Positions 41,441 through 51,639 of a stretch of 64,000 nucleotides of DNA are shown here, one piece after another. The notes beneath the pieces were generated by a model. The model ran no database searches. It had not been told where the DNA came from and worked only from the letters and a program-made list of their open reading frames with translations. The stretch is from Burkholderiaceae bacterium (GTDB lineage Bacteria; Pseudomonadota; Gammaproteobacteria; Burkholderiales; Burkholderiaceae_C): contig JACKLO010000013.1 of the NCBI GenBank assembly GCA_024235915.1, positions 1-64,000 of the forward strand, in the 5' to 3' direction. The translations under genes were made by a program, and so were the position numbers. Positions within the stretch are counted from its first letter, which is position 1. Each line of letters starts with the position of its first letter.

Positions 41441-41454
41441 TGCAATCGTTTGCA
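41441..41454. promoter_or_regulatory. LacI-type operator 1
   Basis: TGCAATCGTTTGCA: the arms TGCAA and TTGCA are perfect inverted repeats around a central four bases with CG in the middle, the usual form of LacI/GalR-family operators. It lies between the receptor gene and the divergent lacI-type gene. Confidence 0.7.
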
Positions 41455-41476
41455 TCTCGGTACTTCCCCTACTCTA

Positions 41477-41490
41477 TGCAATCGATTTCT
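41477..41490. promoter_or_regulatory. LacI-type operator 2 (degenerate)
   Basis: TGCAATCGATTTCT matches operator 1 in its left half and centre and differs at two positions in the right arm. The centres of the two sites are 36 bases apart, between three and four helical turns. Confidence 0.5.
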
Positions 41491-41568
41491 TGATCGGCTC
41501 CGACTTCGTGGGCAGGCCGGCCACTGCCCGGTTCGACGGCGGCGAGCGAGGCCGTGGAACAATGAGGC

Positions 41569-42624
41569 ATGCCCCCTTCGCCATCGGCCCCTGTCCACCT
41601 GCCCCCGGACCCGCGCAGCCGGCGGGTGCAGATGGCCGACGTGGCGCGGCGGGCCGGCGTGTCGGTGTCCACGGTGTCGCGTGCGCTGGCCGGCAACGAA
41701 GCCATTGCGCCCGAGACCCGCGCCCGGATCGCCGAACTGGCGCGGTCGATGAACTACCGCATCAATGCGGGGGCCCAGAACCTCCGGCTGGGCCACAACC
41801 GCACGGTGGGCCTGGTGGTGCCGCTGGACAGCACCACACGCCAGCACCTGACCGACCCGTTCTTCCTCGCGCTGATCGGTGCCATTGCCGATGCGCTGAC
41901 CGAACGCGGGCTGGATGTGCTGCTGTCACGGGTGGATGCGGAGCGGCTGGATCACGCCTGTGCGCTGGTGGACAGCGGCCGCGCCGCCGGCGTGCTTCTG
42001 ATTGGTCAGTGGCGTCACCACGACCAGCTCAACGACCTCGCCAGCCGTGGCTTCCCGCTGGTGGTCTGGGGCACGCAGATTGCCGGACAACGCTACTGCA
42101 CCGTGGGCAGCGACAACGTGGCCGGTGGGCGCATGGCCACGGAACACTTGATCGGCCAGGGCTGCCGGCGCATCTTGTTCCTGGGAGACCCGCAGTTGCC
42201 GGAAGCCGCCGCCCGCCGTGAAGGCTACCTGCTGGCCTTGTCCGCACATGGGCTGATCGCCGACCCGGCGCTGCAATGGCATACGCCATTCACGGCGGAA
42301 CTGGCGCGGCCGATGATCGAGGCCGGCCTGGACGGCGCCTCCATCTTCGACGGCATCTTTGCCTGTTCCGACCTGTTGGCGATGACGGCACTGAACGCCT
42401 TGTCGGTCCGTGGCGTGCGGGTGCCGCAGGACGTTCCCGTGGTGGGCTACGACGACGTGGAGCTGGCGCGCCTGATCCACCCCCCACTGACCACGGTGCG
42501 GCAGTCGCTGGACCAGGCCGGTGGCGCGATGGTGGATGCGCTCTTGCGCCTCATCGACGGCGAACGTGTGGCGCCGGTGCAGCTGCCGACGGCGCTGGTG
42601 GTGCGGGGCACGACGCGACCCTGA
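41569..42624 (+). CDS. LacI-family transcriptional regulator of the sucrose locus
   Basis: 351 aa. Helix-turn-helix at about 21-45 (VQMADVARRAGVSVSTVSRALAG), a hinge with the residues that read a central CG, and a periplasmic-binding-like sensor domain (GLVVPLDS, FACSDLLAM, VVGYDDVELARLIHPPLTTV). It probably represses the receptor-transporter-phosphorylase operon in the absence of sucrose or a derived sugar. It is divergent from the receptor gene with both operator palindromes between. It converges with nagZ, 29 bases apart. Confidence 0.92.
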   Translation: MPPSPSAPVHLPPDPRSRRVQMADVARRAGVSVSTVSRALAGNEAIAPETRARIAELARSMNYRINAGAQNLRLGHNRTVGLVVPLDSTTRQHLTDPFFLALIGAIADALTERGLDVLLSRVDAERLDHACALVDSGRAAGVLLIGQWRHHDQLNDLASRGFPLVVWGTQIAGQRYCTVGSDNVAGGRMATEHLIGQGCRRILFLGDPQLPEAAARREGYLLALSAHGLIADPALQWHTPFTAELARPMIEAGLDGASIFDGIFACSDLLAMTALNALSVRGVRVPQDVPVVGYDDVELARLIHPPLTTVRQSLDQAGGAMVDALLRLIDGERVAPVQLPTALVVRGTTRP

Positions 42625-42653
42625 GCGTCGACGCTGCCCCACCCGCCCGTCTC

Positions 42654-43715
42654 TCAGGGCAAGCGTTCCAGCGCGTGCTGGTAGACCGGGTCGTGCATCA
42701 GCGCGTCCCAGGGCAGCGGCGGCGTCGCCGGCAGCAGTGCCAGACGGCGCTGTTCGCTGTCGGGGTCGGGCGTCCAGTGGCCCTTGGCCGCCTCGTCGCC
42801 CAGGCCATCCAGCAAGGCGTCCACCGCTGCACCGTCGTCCAGGCTTTGGTTGCACAGCAGCACCAGGTCGCAGCCGGCGCTCAGCGCCAGCGCGGCCGCC
42901 TCGGCGTAGCTGAGTTCGGCGCGGCCGGCCACGTGGCGGGCACCCTCCATGCTGAGGTCGTCGCTGAACACGGCGCCGGTGAAACCCAGCTGCCCGCGCA
43001 GGATCTCCTGGAGCCAGCGTGGCGAGAAACCCGCGGGATGGGCATCGACCTTGGGGTAGACCACATGGGCCGGCATCACGCTGGTCAGCGTGGTGGACAG
43101 CCACTCGTAGGGCCGCGCGTCGTCGGCCAGGATGGCCTTGAGCGAACGTTTGTCCACCGGCACGGCGGTGTGGCTGTCGGCCGCCACGAAGCCATGGCCG
43201 GGAAAGTGTTTGCCGCAGTTCGCCATGCCGGCGCGCAGCAGGCCGTGCATCAGGCTCTTGGCCAGCATCGTGACCACGCGCGGGTCGCGGTGGAAGGCGC
43301 GGTCGCCGATCACGCCCGAGGGGCCATGGTCCAGGTCGAGCACGGGCGTGAAGCTGAAGTCGACGCCGCAGGCGCGCAGTTCGGCCCCCAGCACGAAGCC
43401 GGCAGCGCTGGCGGCGTCGGTGGCCGTCAGTGCATCCTTCATCCACAGATGGCCCAGTTCGCGCATCGGCGGCAGGTGGGTGAAGCCGTCGGTGCGGAAG
43501 CGCTGGACACGACCGCCCTCGTGGTCCACGCAGATCAGCAGGTCGTCGCGCACAGACTTGACCTCGGCGCACAGTGCGGTGAGCTGGGCACGGTGTTCCC
43601 AGTTGCGGGCGAAGAGGATCAGGCCGCCGGTGAGCGGGTGTTTCAGGCGCCGGCGGTCGGCGGCGGTGAGCGCCGTGCCGGCGATGTCGAGGATGACGGG
43701 GGCGTGTTCGGTCAT
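42654..43715 (-). CDS. nagZ: Beta-N-acetylhexosaminidase NagZ
   Basis: 353 aa. GH3 signatures: VDHEGGRVQRFR, KHFPGHG with the following DSH (the flexible-loop Asp-His pair), and nucleophile Asp in FSDDLSMEGA. Cytoplasmic enzyme that removes GlcNAc from anhydromuropeptides in cell-wall recycling, and so feeds the signals that can induce AmpC. The start ATG overlaps the acpS stop by four bases (43712-43715). Confidence 0.96.
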   Translation of the reverse strand: MTEHAPVILDIAGTALTAADRRRLKHPLTGGLILFARNWEHRAQLTALCAEVKSVRDDLLICVDHEGGRVQRFRTDGFTHLPPMRELGHLWMKDALTATDAASAAGFVLGAELRACGVDFSFTPVLDLDHGPSGVIGDRAFHRDPRVVTMLAKSLMHGLLRAGMANCGKHFPGHGFVAADSHTAVPVDKRSLKAILADDARPYEWLSTTLTSVMPAHVVYPKVDAHPAGFSPRWLQEILRGQLGFTGAVFSDDLSMEGARHVAGRAELSYAEAAALALSAGCDLVLLCNQSLDDGAAVDALLDGLGDEAAKGHWTPDPDSEQRRLALLPATPPLPWDALMHDPVYQHALERLP

Positions 43716-44110
43716 GGCAGGCTGCCTTCGACGACGACGAAGGTCGCCGCCACATCGGTTTCGTCGGTGACGGTGACGTGCGCCCGCAGGCCACGCGCCT
43801 GGAACCAGTCGGCCAGTTCGCCGTGCAGGTGCACGAAAGGCTGGCCGCTGGGGTGGTTGAGGATCTCGCAGCGCCGCCAGGTCATGGGCATGCGGATGCC
43901 CAGGCCGATGGCCTTGGAAAAGGCTTCCTTGGCCGAGAAGCGCGTGCCCAGGTAGGCGATGCCGCGCGCCTCGGCGCGGGCGTGGCGGGCGTGGAAGACC
44001 TGCAGCTCGGACGGCCCCAGCACCTTCTCGGCAAAACGGTCGCCACGGCGCGCCAGCGTGGCGCGCAGGCGTCGGAGGTCGCACACGTCGGTGCCGATGC
44101 CGTAGATCAT
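43712..44110 (-). CDS. acpS: Holo-[acyl-carrier-protein] synthase
   Basis: 132 aa. MIYGIGTDVCDLRRL start with the metal-ligand Asp, and FSAKEAFSKAIG with the Glu ligand. Transfers phosphopantetheine from CoA to Ser37 of AcpP, encoded 13 kb away in this window. The pdxJ-acpS-nagZ order is typical of the order. An unusual 548-base gap holding a large inverted repeat separates it from pdxJ. Confidence 0.96.
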   Translation of the reverse strand: MIYGIGTDVCDLRRLRATLARRGDRFAEKVLGPSELQVFHARHARAEARGIAYLGTRFSAKEAFSKAIGLGIRMPMTWRRCEILNHPSGQPFVHLHGELADWFQARGLRAHVTVTDETDVAATFVVVEGSLP

Positions 44111-44658
44111 TGCTGCGCAAGCGGTGAAGGTACCGCTGTGGTCTGACAGTCCTGTGGATTCAGGCGAGCCGCCTGCGACCCGGAGCGGAAGTTCATGTTC
44201 GAGCGCTCGTGGTCTTCGCGCTCCACCGCCGCTGCAGCAGGGCGGCGGCGTCGCCCGCGTTCTCCGGCCCACGCTCGCGGGGCGCTGCCTTGGTTCATCC
44301 ACGGCCCAGGCTTCAACCCCGCCAGTGGTGCGTCAGCGCACAGGCGACCGCGAATGGGGCCTGCGCCCGCAGGCGCCACCGCCACCCTGCGACACCCGCT
44401 CGCTGCCCCCGGGGACGGACGCCTTGGCGCAACAAAAGGGCGGGGGTTCGGGTGGGCGGGCGCAGGCCCCATTCGCGGTCGCCTCGTCGGTGACGCACTG
44501 GCGCCGGTGTTGAAGCCTCGTCGGTGGGTCACCACGGGCAGCGCCCCGCGAGCGTGGGCCGGAGAACGCCTGCCCGGACCCCCGGCCACGCTGAACGGCA
44601 GCTTTGAGGGACCACCGAACGTGCGCTCCGGGTCGATTTCCGTCATACGCACCTTGCG
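44111..44658. other. acpS-pdxJ intergenic region holding a large inverted repeat
   Basis: 548 bases. Reading frames run through it on both strands with similar peptides, but that is a by-product of the inverted repeat and not support for genes. No ribosome site, promoter or family match was found outside the repeat. Confidence 0.6.
44257..44569. repeat. 313-bp imperfect inverted repeat (hairpin element)
   Basis: Two arms of 114 bases, 44257-44370 and 44456-44569, surround an 85-base centre. The outer 33 bases and the inner 29 bases of the arms are identical in inverted orientation; the middle 52 are partly diverged but still similar, for example AGGCTTCAAC appears in both. No transposase or target duplication was found. 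Probably a non-autonomous repeat element; it could fold into a long RNA hairpin if transcribed with the pdxJ-acpS transcript. Confidence 0.85.
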
Positions 44659-45429
44659 TCAAGCCGCGGCGTCGCGGATGCACTGCAGATAGCGGCGCAC
44701 AGTCTCGCCCATGCCCAGTTCCAGCGCATCGGCGATCAGGGCATGGCCGATGGACACCTCCACCACTTCCGGCGCGGCGCGCAGAAAGTCGGTGAGGTTG
44801 TCGCGGTTCAGGTCGTGGCCGGCGTTCGCCTGCAGGCCAGCCTGCACCGCGGCGCGCGCGGCAGCGGCGAAGCGCTGCAACTGCGCGTCACGCTGCGGGG
44901 TGGCGTAGGCGGCCGCGTAGGGTTCGGTGTAGAGCTCGACACGGTCGGCACCCACGGCGCGCGCCGCCGCCATGGCAGTCGGCTCAGCGTCCATGAACAG
45001 GCTCACGCGCACGCCCAGGGCATGACACTCGTCGATCAGCGGGCGCAGACGGTTGGCGTCGGCGGCCAGGTCCCAGCCATGGTCGGACGTGAACTGGCCT
45101 TCGCTGTCCGGCACGAAGGTGGCCTGGTGGGGTTTCACCGCGCGGATGAAGTCCATCAGGTTGTGGAACGGGTTGCCCTCGATGTTGTATTCCGCCTGCG
45201 GCCACTGGGCCATCAGCGCAGCGATGTCGTGCACGTCGTGGGCACGGATGTGCCGCTCGTCGGGCCGCGGGTGCACGGTGATGCCCTGGGCGCCGGCTTC
45301 CAGCGCGATGGTGGACAGATGCACCACCGACGGGATGCCCAGGTGTCGCGTGTTGCGCAGCTGTGCCACCTTGTTGACGTTGACCGACAAGGCAGTGGCC
45401 GGGTGGGCCGGGGCGATCAGCGGGTTCAT
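44659..45429 (-). CDS. pdxJ: Pyridoxine 5'-phosphate synthase
   Basis: 256 aa. TIM-barrel with SVNVNKVAQLRNTR, VHPRPDERHI, EYNIEGNP, and AGHDLN near the end. Condenses 1-deoxyxylulose-5-phosphate with 3-amino-2-oxopropyl phosphate to give pyridoxine phosphate, the ring-closing step of DXP-dependent vitamin B6 synthesis. It follows recO, with a REP-like hairpin in the 75-base gap. Confidence 0.96.
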   Translation of the reverse strand: MNPLIAPAHPATALSVNVNKVAQLRNTRHLGIPSVVHLSTIALEAGAQGITVHPRPDERHIRAHDVHDIAALMAQWPQAEYNIEGNPFHNLMDFIRAVKPHQATFVPDSEGQFTSDHGWDLAADANRLRPLIDECHALGVRVSLFMDAEPTAMAAARAVGADRVELYTEPYAAAYATPQRDAQLQRFAAAARAAVQAGLQANAGHDLNRDNLTDFLRAAPEVVEVSIGHALIADALELGMGETVRRYLQCIRDAAA

Positions 45430-45463
45430 TTCAGTTCTGCCCGGCCGTTCCGAAGGAACTGGG

Positions 45464-45503
45464 CGCCCCCTCGGGGGGCAGCGAACGTCGTGAGCGTGGG
45501 GGC
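45464..45503 (-). repeat. REP-like intra-operon hairpin, copy 1
   Basis: CGCCCCCTCGGGGGGCAGCG followed by a spacer and GCGTGGGGGC. The same pattern occurs at 57210-57257. Both lie just before the start of the next gene in a minus-strand operon. Confidence 0.55.
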
Positions 45504-45504
45504 T

Positions 45505-46299
45505 TCATTTCAAGGCTTCCGTGGACTCGGCTACGGTGGGTTCTGAAAGACGCTGCAGTTCGCGCATCACACGACGCGTGCGCAGTTCGCCGGCCCCGAG
45601 ATGGTACTGAAGCAGGCCACGCAACTGCGCCCGCCATGCGGCGGCCGCCTGGCGGCAGGCGGCCTGCAGGGCCGGCAGGTCGTCTTGCGCCAGCGCCTGT
45701 TGGGCCGCCAGCAGTGCAGCGCCACCCAGCGCATCCGCGCCGCCTTCGACGACCCCGGTCTCGGCATGCAAGGTGTAGCGGCGGTCGGCCACCAGCGCGG
45801 CACGCGTGAGCGTCACGCAATCCAGCTCAGGCAGCCAGCCGGTGTCCTGAAGCAAGCGCAGCTCGAAGGCGCGCAGTGCAGCCGCGGTCTCGGCATCGCT
45901 GCCCAGGCCCAGCACCGGCAGCGTGGCGGCATAGGTGTCGAACAGCGCCTCATGTGCGTCCTGCCGGGCCAGGCCCTTGAGCAGCAGTTCGTTGGCGTAG
46001 AAGCCGCTGAACAGGGCGCCACCGCCCACCACCGGCGCGCCGCCGGCCCATTCCGCCGTGCGCAGCAGGTGGATCTCGGAGGACTCGTCCGCGGGCGCCT
46101 TGCCCAGCTGGATCCACAGACGCTGGAACGGCAGCAGCACAGGCCGCAGCTGCGAATAGGGCCGCTTGGCGCCCTTGGCCACCACGGCCACGCGGCCGCG
46201 CTCGCGCGTGAACAGCTCGACGATGAGGCTGGTCTCGCTCCAGTCGTACTGGTGCAGCACGAAGGCCTGCAGCGGCGCCGCAGCGGCGCGGCGGCTCAT
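45505..46299 (-). CDS. recO: DNA repair protein RecO
   Basis: 264 aa. N-terminal OB fold with FVLHQYDWSETSLIVELFTRERGRV and AKGAKRPYS, then the helical C-terminal domain (FSGFYANELLLKGL, FELRLLQDTGW). Loads RecA on SSB-coated DNA in the RecFOR pathway. Its ATG overlaps the stop of era (46296-46299), the conserved era-recO arrangement. Confidence 0.94.
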   Translation of the reverse strand: MSRRAAAAPLQAFVLHQYDWSETSLIVELFTRERGRVAVVAKGAKRPYSQLRPVLLPFQRLWIQLGKAPADESSEIHLLRTAEWAGGAPVVGGGALFSGFYANELLLKGLARQDAHEALFDTYAATLPVLGLGSDAETAAALRAFELRLLQDTGWLPELDCVTLTRAALVADRRYTLHAETGVVEGGADALGGAALLAAQQALAQDDLPALQAACRQAAAAWRAQLRGLLQYHLGAGELRTRRVMRELQRLSEPTVAESTEALK

Positions 46300-47252
46300 T
46301 CGTAGCCGTAGGCCTTGAGCCTCGCCTCGTCGTCGGCCCAGCCGCTGCGCACCTTGACCCAGAGCTCCAGGAAGACCTTGGCCTGCAGCAGGTGCTCCAG
46401 TTCCTGCCGTGCTTCGCTGCCGATGCGCTTGAGGCGTTCGCCGCCTTCGCCGATGACCATGCCCTTGTGGGCGTCACGCTCGACGATGATGTCGGCGCTG
46501 ATGCGGTGCAGCACGCGTGGCGCCTCGCCCTCTTCCTCGTACTTGCCGATGACCACGGTGCAGGCGTAGGGCAGTTCGTCGCCGGTCAGGCGGAAGAGCT
46601 TCTCGCGGATGATCTCGCTGGCCAGGAAGCGGTCGCTGCGGTCGGTGAGCGTGTCTTCCTCGTAGAACCAGGGCTGCTCGGGCAGGTAGCGCTCGACGAT
46701 GCCCAGCAGGCGGTCGACGTCCCCGGCCTTGGTGGCCGACATGGGCACGTATTCGGCAAAACTGTGGCGGTCCTGCATGCCCTGCAGCCAGGGCAGCAGG
46801 TCGGCGCGGCGGCGCACGGCGTCGAGCTTGTTGGCCACCAGGATCACGGGTTTGTCGCGCAGGCCCTCGCCCTGCAACAGGCCCAGCACCTTGGCATCGT
46901 CGAGGCCGAAGCGGCCGGCTTCCACCAGAAAGAGCACCAGGTCCACGTCGGCCACGGACGAAAGCACGGTTCGGTTGAGCGTGCGGTTGAGGGCCGTGCG
47001 GCCGCGGCCGACGTCGCGGGTCTGGAAACCCGGCGTGTCGACGAAGACGAACTGCGCCGCGTCTCGCGTGCGGATGCCGGTGATGCGGTGGCGCGTGGTC
47101 TGCGCCTTGCGCGAGGTGATGCTGATCTTCTGGCCCACCAAGGCATTGAGCAGGGTGGACTTGCCGACATTGGGCCGGCCGACGATGGCCACGAGGCCAC
47201 AGCGCTGGGCCGATGACTCGGCGGGTTCCTGGTCGGTGTCGTGGTCGGTCAT
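46296..47252 (-). CDS. era: GTPase Era
   Basis: 318 aa. P-loop GRPNVGKS at about 25-32, G3 DTPGF, G4 NKLD, and a C-terminal KH domain (VIGEGGERLKRIG). Binds 16S rRNA near its 3' end in 30S assembly. It has a 17-residue acidic N-terminal extension before the G domain. Four-base overlap with rnc upstream (47249-47252). Confidence 0.96.
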   Translation of the reverse strand: MTDHDTDQEPAESSAQRCGLVAIVGRPNVGKSTLLNALVGQKISITSRKAQTTRHRITGIRTRDAAQFVFVDTPGFQTRDVGRGRTALNRTLNRTVLSSVADVDLVLFLVEAGRFGLDDAKVLGLLQGEGLRDKPVILVANKLDAVRRRADLLPWLQGMQDRHSFAEYVPMSATKAGDVDRLLGIVERYLPEQPWFYEEDTLTDRSDRFLASEIIREKLFRLTGDELPYACTVVIGKYEEEGEAPRVLHRISADIIVERDAHKGMVIGEGGERLKRIGSEARQELEHLLQAKVFLELWVKVRSGWADDEARLKAYGYE

Positions 47253-47953
47253 GAGCGCAGCGGGCTGTCCGGTCGGTCACTGGCCTTCAACGTGGCCAGC
47301 ATGCGGCGCGCCGCCTGTTGTTCGGCGGCGCGGCGGGAGCGCCCTTCACCTTGTTCAGCCAGGCGCAAGGTGGGCACGGCGCACTCCACTTCGAAGGTCT
47401 GCGCGTGCGCCTGCCCGCGGGTGGCCACGATGCGGTAGGCGGGCACGGGCACGCGCCGGGCCTGCAGCCATTCCTGCAGTTCGGTCTTCGGGTCCTTGCC
47501 GAAACTGTCGGCCTCGATGGCCTCGATCTGTTCACCCAGCAGGCGCGTGACGACGGCCTGGGCCTTCTCGAAGCCGGCATCGAGGTAGATGGCCCCCAGC
47601 AGGGCCTCGGCCGCATCGGCGAGGATGGAGGGCCGCTGGGCGCCGCCGCCGCGGGCCTCGCCATCCGACAGGCGCAGCACGTCGGGCAGGCGCAGCGCCA
47701 GGGCCAGGCGGTGCAGGCTGTCCTCGCGCACCAGATGGGCGCGCACGCGGGTCAGGTCACCCTCGGCCGAATCGGCAAACTGGCGGAACAACAGCGACGA
47801 GATCGCCAGGCTCAGCACCGCGTCTCCCAGGAACTCGAGGCGTTCGTTGTGTTCCGCCCCGAAGCTGCGGTGGGTCAGGGCACGCTGCAGCAGGGCCGGG
47901 TCGTCGAAGACATGACCCAGGCGCCGTTGCAGGGCCGCCAGCGCGTCGCTCAC
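47249..47953 (-). CDS. rnc: Ribonuclease III
   Basis: 234 aa. Signature HNERLEFLGDAVL with catalytic acidic residues, second acidic site in DAAEALLGAIYLD, and a C-terminal double-stranded-RNA-binding domain (PKTELQEWLQAR to the end). Cleaves dsRNA in rRNA precursors. Gene order lepB-DUF4845-rnc-era-recO is conserved. ATGA overlap with both neighbours. Confidence 0.97.
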   Translation of the reverse strand: MSDALAALQRRLGHVFDDPALLQRALTHRSFGAEHNERLEFLGDAVLSLAISSLLFRQFADSAEGDLTRVRAHLVREDSLHRLALALRLPDVLRLSDGEARGGGAQRPSILADAAEALLGAIYLDAGFEKAQAVVTRLLGEQIEAIEADSFGKDPKTELQEWLQARRVPVPAYRIVATRGQAHAQTFEVECAVPTLRLAEQGEGRSRRAAEQQAARRMLATLKASDRPDSPLRS

Positions 47954-48342
47954 TGGCCGCTGCGCCCCTGGTACTTCAGCAGCAGGTACACCGGGCCGAC
48001 GATCGGGATCTCCTTTTCGTAGGCGAAGCCGATCACGAGGCGGTCGTTCTCCTTGGTGATCTCCAGATCGTTGGCACTGATCGACGAGATCGAGTACTCG
48101 ATGGCGCGCTGCCGCTCGAAGGCGGCGCGCACTTCCGGCACGGTGGTGGGCGCTTCGGCAGCGATCTTGTCCACCGCGCGCTGGATGGTGAAGTACTCGT
48201 TGACCGTCGGGAAGACCACCACCGCCAGGTAGCCCACGAAGCCGATGACGATGGCCCAGAACAGCAGGCCGAACAGCGAGATGCCACGCTGGGCGTGGCG
48301 GGGCGCAACAGGGGCTGTCCGGGTCAGGGTCCGTCGTCTCAT
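47950..48342 (-). CDS. DUF4845 membrane protein
   Basis: 130 aa from ATG 48342. One transmembrane helix after QRGISLFGLLFWAIVIGFVGYLAVVVFP, then a periplasmic part with IEYSISSISANDLEI and the closing VGPVYLLLKYQG. This matches the DUF4845 family encoded between lepB and rnc in betaproteobacteria. Function unknown. The stop overlaps the rnc start by four bases, so its expression is tied to RNase III. Confidence 0.85.
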   Translation of the reverse strand: MRRRTLTRTAPVAPRHAQRGISLFGLLFWAIVIGFVGYLAVVVFPTVNEYFTIQRAVDKIAAEAPTTVPEVRAAFERQRAIEYSISSISANDLEITKENDRLVIGFAYEKEIPIVGPVYLLLKYQGRSGQ

Positions 48343-48355
48343 GCCTGCGATCCGA

Positions 48356-49337
48356 TCAGTGGAACGGCCCGATGCGGCCGAGGTTGCCAAAGTTCATCCA
48401 CACGAAGAAGGCCTTGCCGACGATGTTGGCGTCGGGCACGAAGCCCCAGAAGCGCGAATCCTGCGAGTTGTCGCGGTTGTCGCCCATCATGAAGTAGTGG
48501 CCCGGCGGCACCGTGCATTGCATGCCTTCGGCACTGTATCGGCAGTTGTCGGCAAAAGGAAAGTTCTTCGGCATGCCGCCAAAGTAAGAGGGTGCGTCCG
48601 GGTTCACGAGGATGCGGTGTTCCACGGCGCCCAGCTTTTCCTGCCACATGGGTTCGTAGCGCAGGCGGTCTTCCTCGTAGTACTCGCCCTGAGCCGTCAG
48701 CGGCACGGGTTGGCCGTTGAGCGTGAGGCGCTGGTTGCGGTACTCGATGACGTCGCCCGGGATGCCGACCACGCGCTTGATGTAGTCCTGTCGCGGGTCC
48801 ACCGGGTAGCGGAACACCATCACGTCGCCGCGCTGCACCGGGTTGTTGTCGATGATCTTGGTGTTGAGCACGGGCAGTCGGACGCCGTAGTGGAACTTGT
48901 TCACCAGGATCAGGTCGCCGACCAGCAGCGTGGGAATCATCGAGCCCGACGGGATCTTGAACGGCTCGAAGAGGAACGAGCGCAGCAGGAAGACGATGCA
49001 GATCACCGGGAACAGCCCGGCGGTCCAGTCCAGCCACCAGGGCTGCATCAGCAGCTTCTCGCGGGCCGGGGCGATGTCGCCGTCCACCTTCTCGATGCCC
49101 TGCGCCGCCAGCTGCGCACGGCGGGCACGGTCGCCAGCTTCCAGTTGCTGCGCCGCGGCTTCGCGGGCCGGCTTGAACTTCAACCGCTCCGCCACCCAGT
49201 AGACGAGGGTGACCGAGGTCAGGATGAAGAGCAGCAGCGAGAAGTTGCCGATCCAGTAACCCAGGAACCAGCCGCCCAGGTAGACGATCAGGGCGCCATA
49301 CAGCGCCGCGGTGAGTGCACTCATCGGTGTGGTGTTG

Positions 49338-49345
<8 letters not shown>
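48356..49345 (-). CDS. lepB: Signal peptidase I
   Basis: 329 aa. Ser-Lys dyad S135 in IPSGSMIPTL and K190 in YIKRVVGIPGD; box E MGDNRDNSQDSR. An N-terminal membrane helix pair and a second hydrophobic segment near 108-125 anchor it. Removes signal peptides from Sec and Tat substrates. The start is eight bases inside the end of lepA (or ATG 49324), the conserved lepA-lepB pair. Confidence 0.95.
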
Positions 49346-51146
<1,801 letters not shown>

Positions 51147-51242
51147 CGCGGGAGCATGGGATCACACGGGACGACGCGCCGCACTCCTCGTGCGGCAGGC
51201 TGCAGGCCTGGCGGGCGAAGCGTGGCCAATGGGCGTCGAACC

Positions 51243-51277
51243 AAAAAAAAGGCGCGTCGAAAAGGGCGACGCGCCTT
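51243..51277 (-). terminator. Rho-independent terminator in the lepA leader / after the degP operon
   Basis: An eleven-base perfect stem (51249-51259 with 51267-51277, loop of seven), and on the minus strand a run of eight T (51250-51243, partly in the stem). It could end the rpoE-degP transcript, or act as an attenuator if transcription starts at the TACAAT element about 40 bases before it. Confidence 0.8.
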
Positions 51278-51308
51278 CCAACAAAAACGTATGGCAACTG
51301 CTTGTTGG
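51278..51308 (-). promoter_or_regulatory. Possible alternative hairpin before the terminator
   Basis: CCAACA (51278-51283) and TGTTGG (51303-51308) form a six-base stem with a 19-base loop directly before the terminator stem. The shared boundary allows competition between the two folds only if the stems extend; this is tentative. Confidence 0.3.
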
Positions 51309-51391
51309 GACTTCATTGTAGCCAAAACACCTCGCTGAAACCCGCAGAAAACCGGCATTTCCGGCCGTTGCAGGTGGCCAACACGAGGATA

Positions 51392-51411
51392 TTGTCCACA
51401 ACTTTTCCACA
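51392..51411. promoter_or_regulatory. Two tandem DnaA-box-like nonamers
   Basis: TTGTCCACA (51392-51400) and TTTTCCACA (51403-51411), the same way round and 11 bases apart. The second fits TTWTNCACA; the first differs at one position. They lie upstream of lepA, far from any visible origin feature. Confidence 0.35.
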
Positions 51412-51639
51412 GCGTTGTGCGCATGCCGCACCAGCAAGGACGGCAGGTGGCAGTGACGACTCGCCGAGGCCCAAACCAGCGCCGTTGCAGGCCGATTCTA
51501 TCCCTGAACCACGCTAATGCCCGATCGCCGCCTTCGCTGCAGGTCGAAGTGAGAACCCACTCACGTCGAGCAGCCAACCCGCGACGCCGTTGTCGCTGAT
51601 TGGCCAGCCCAGTCGCATCTCGTATGACGGAAAGACCCG

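Larger units (their letters stand above)
51147..51639. other. degP-lepA intergenic region
   Basis: 493 bases with no supported gene. It contains the terminator at 51243-51277, a competing hairpin at 51278-51308, a TACAAT -10-like hexamer on the minus strand, and two DnaA-box-like nonamers. Confidence 0.6.

Noticed and set aside
44107..44692. Overlapping open frames on both strands between acpS and pdxJ with SPAHARGAL-type peptides
   Set aside because: The same peptide appears in both directions because of the inverted repeat. No ribosome site or independent homology supports translation.
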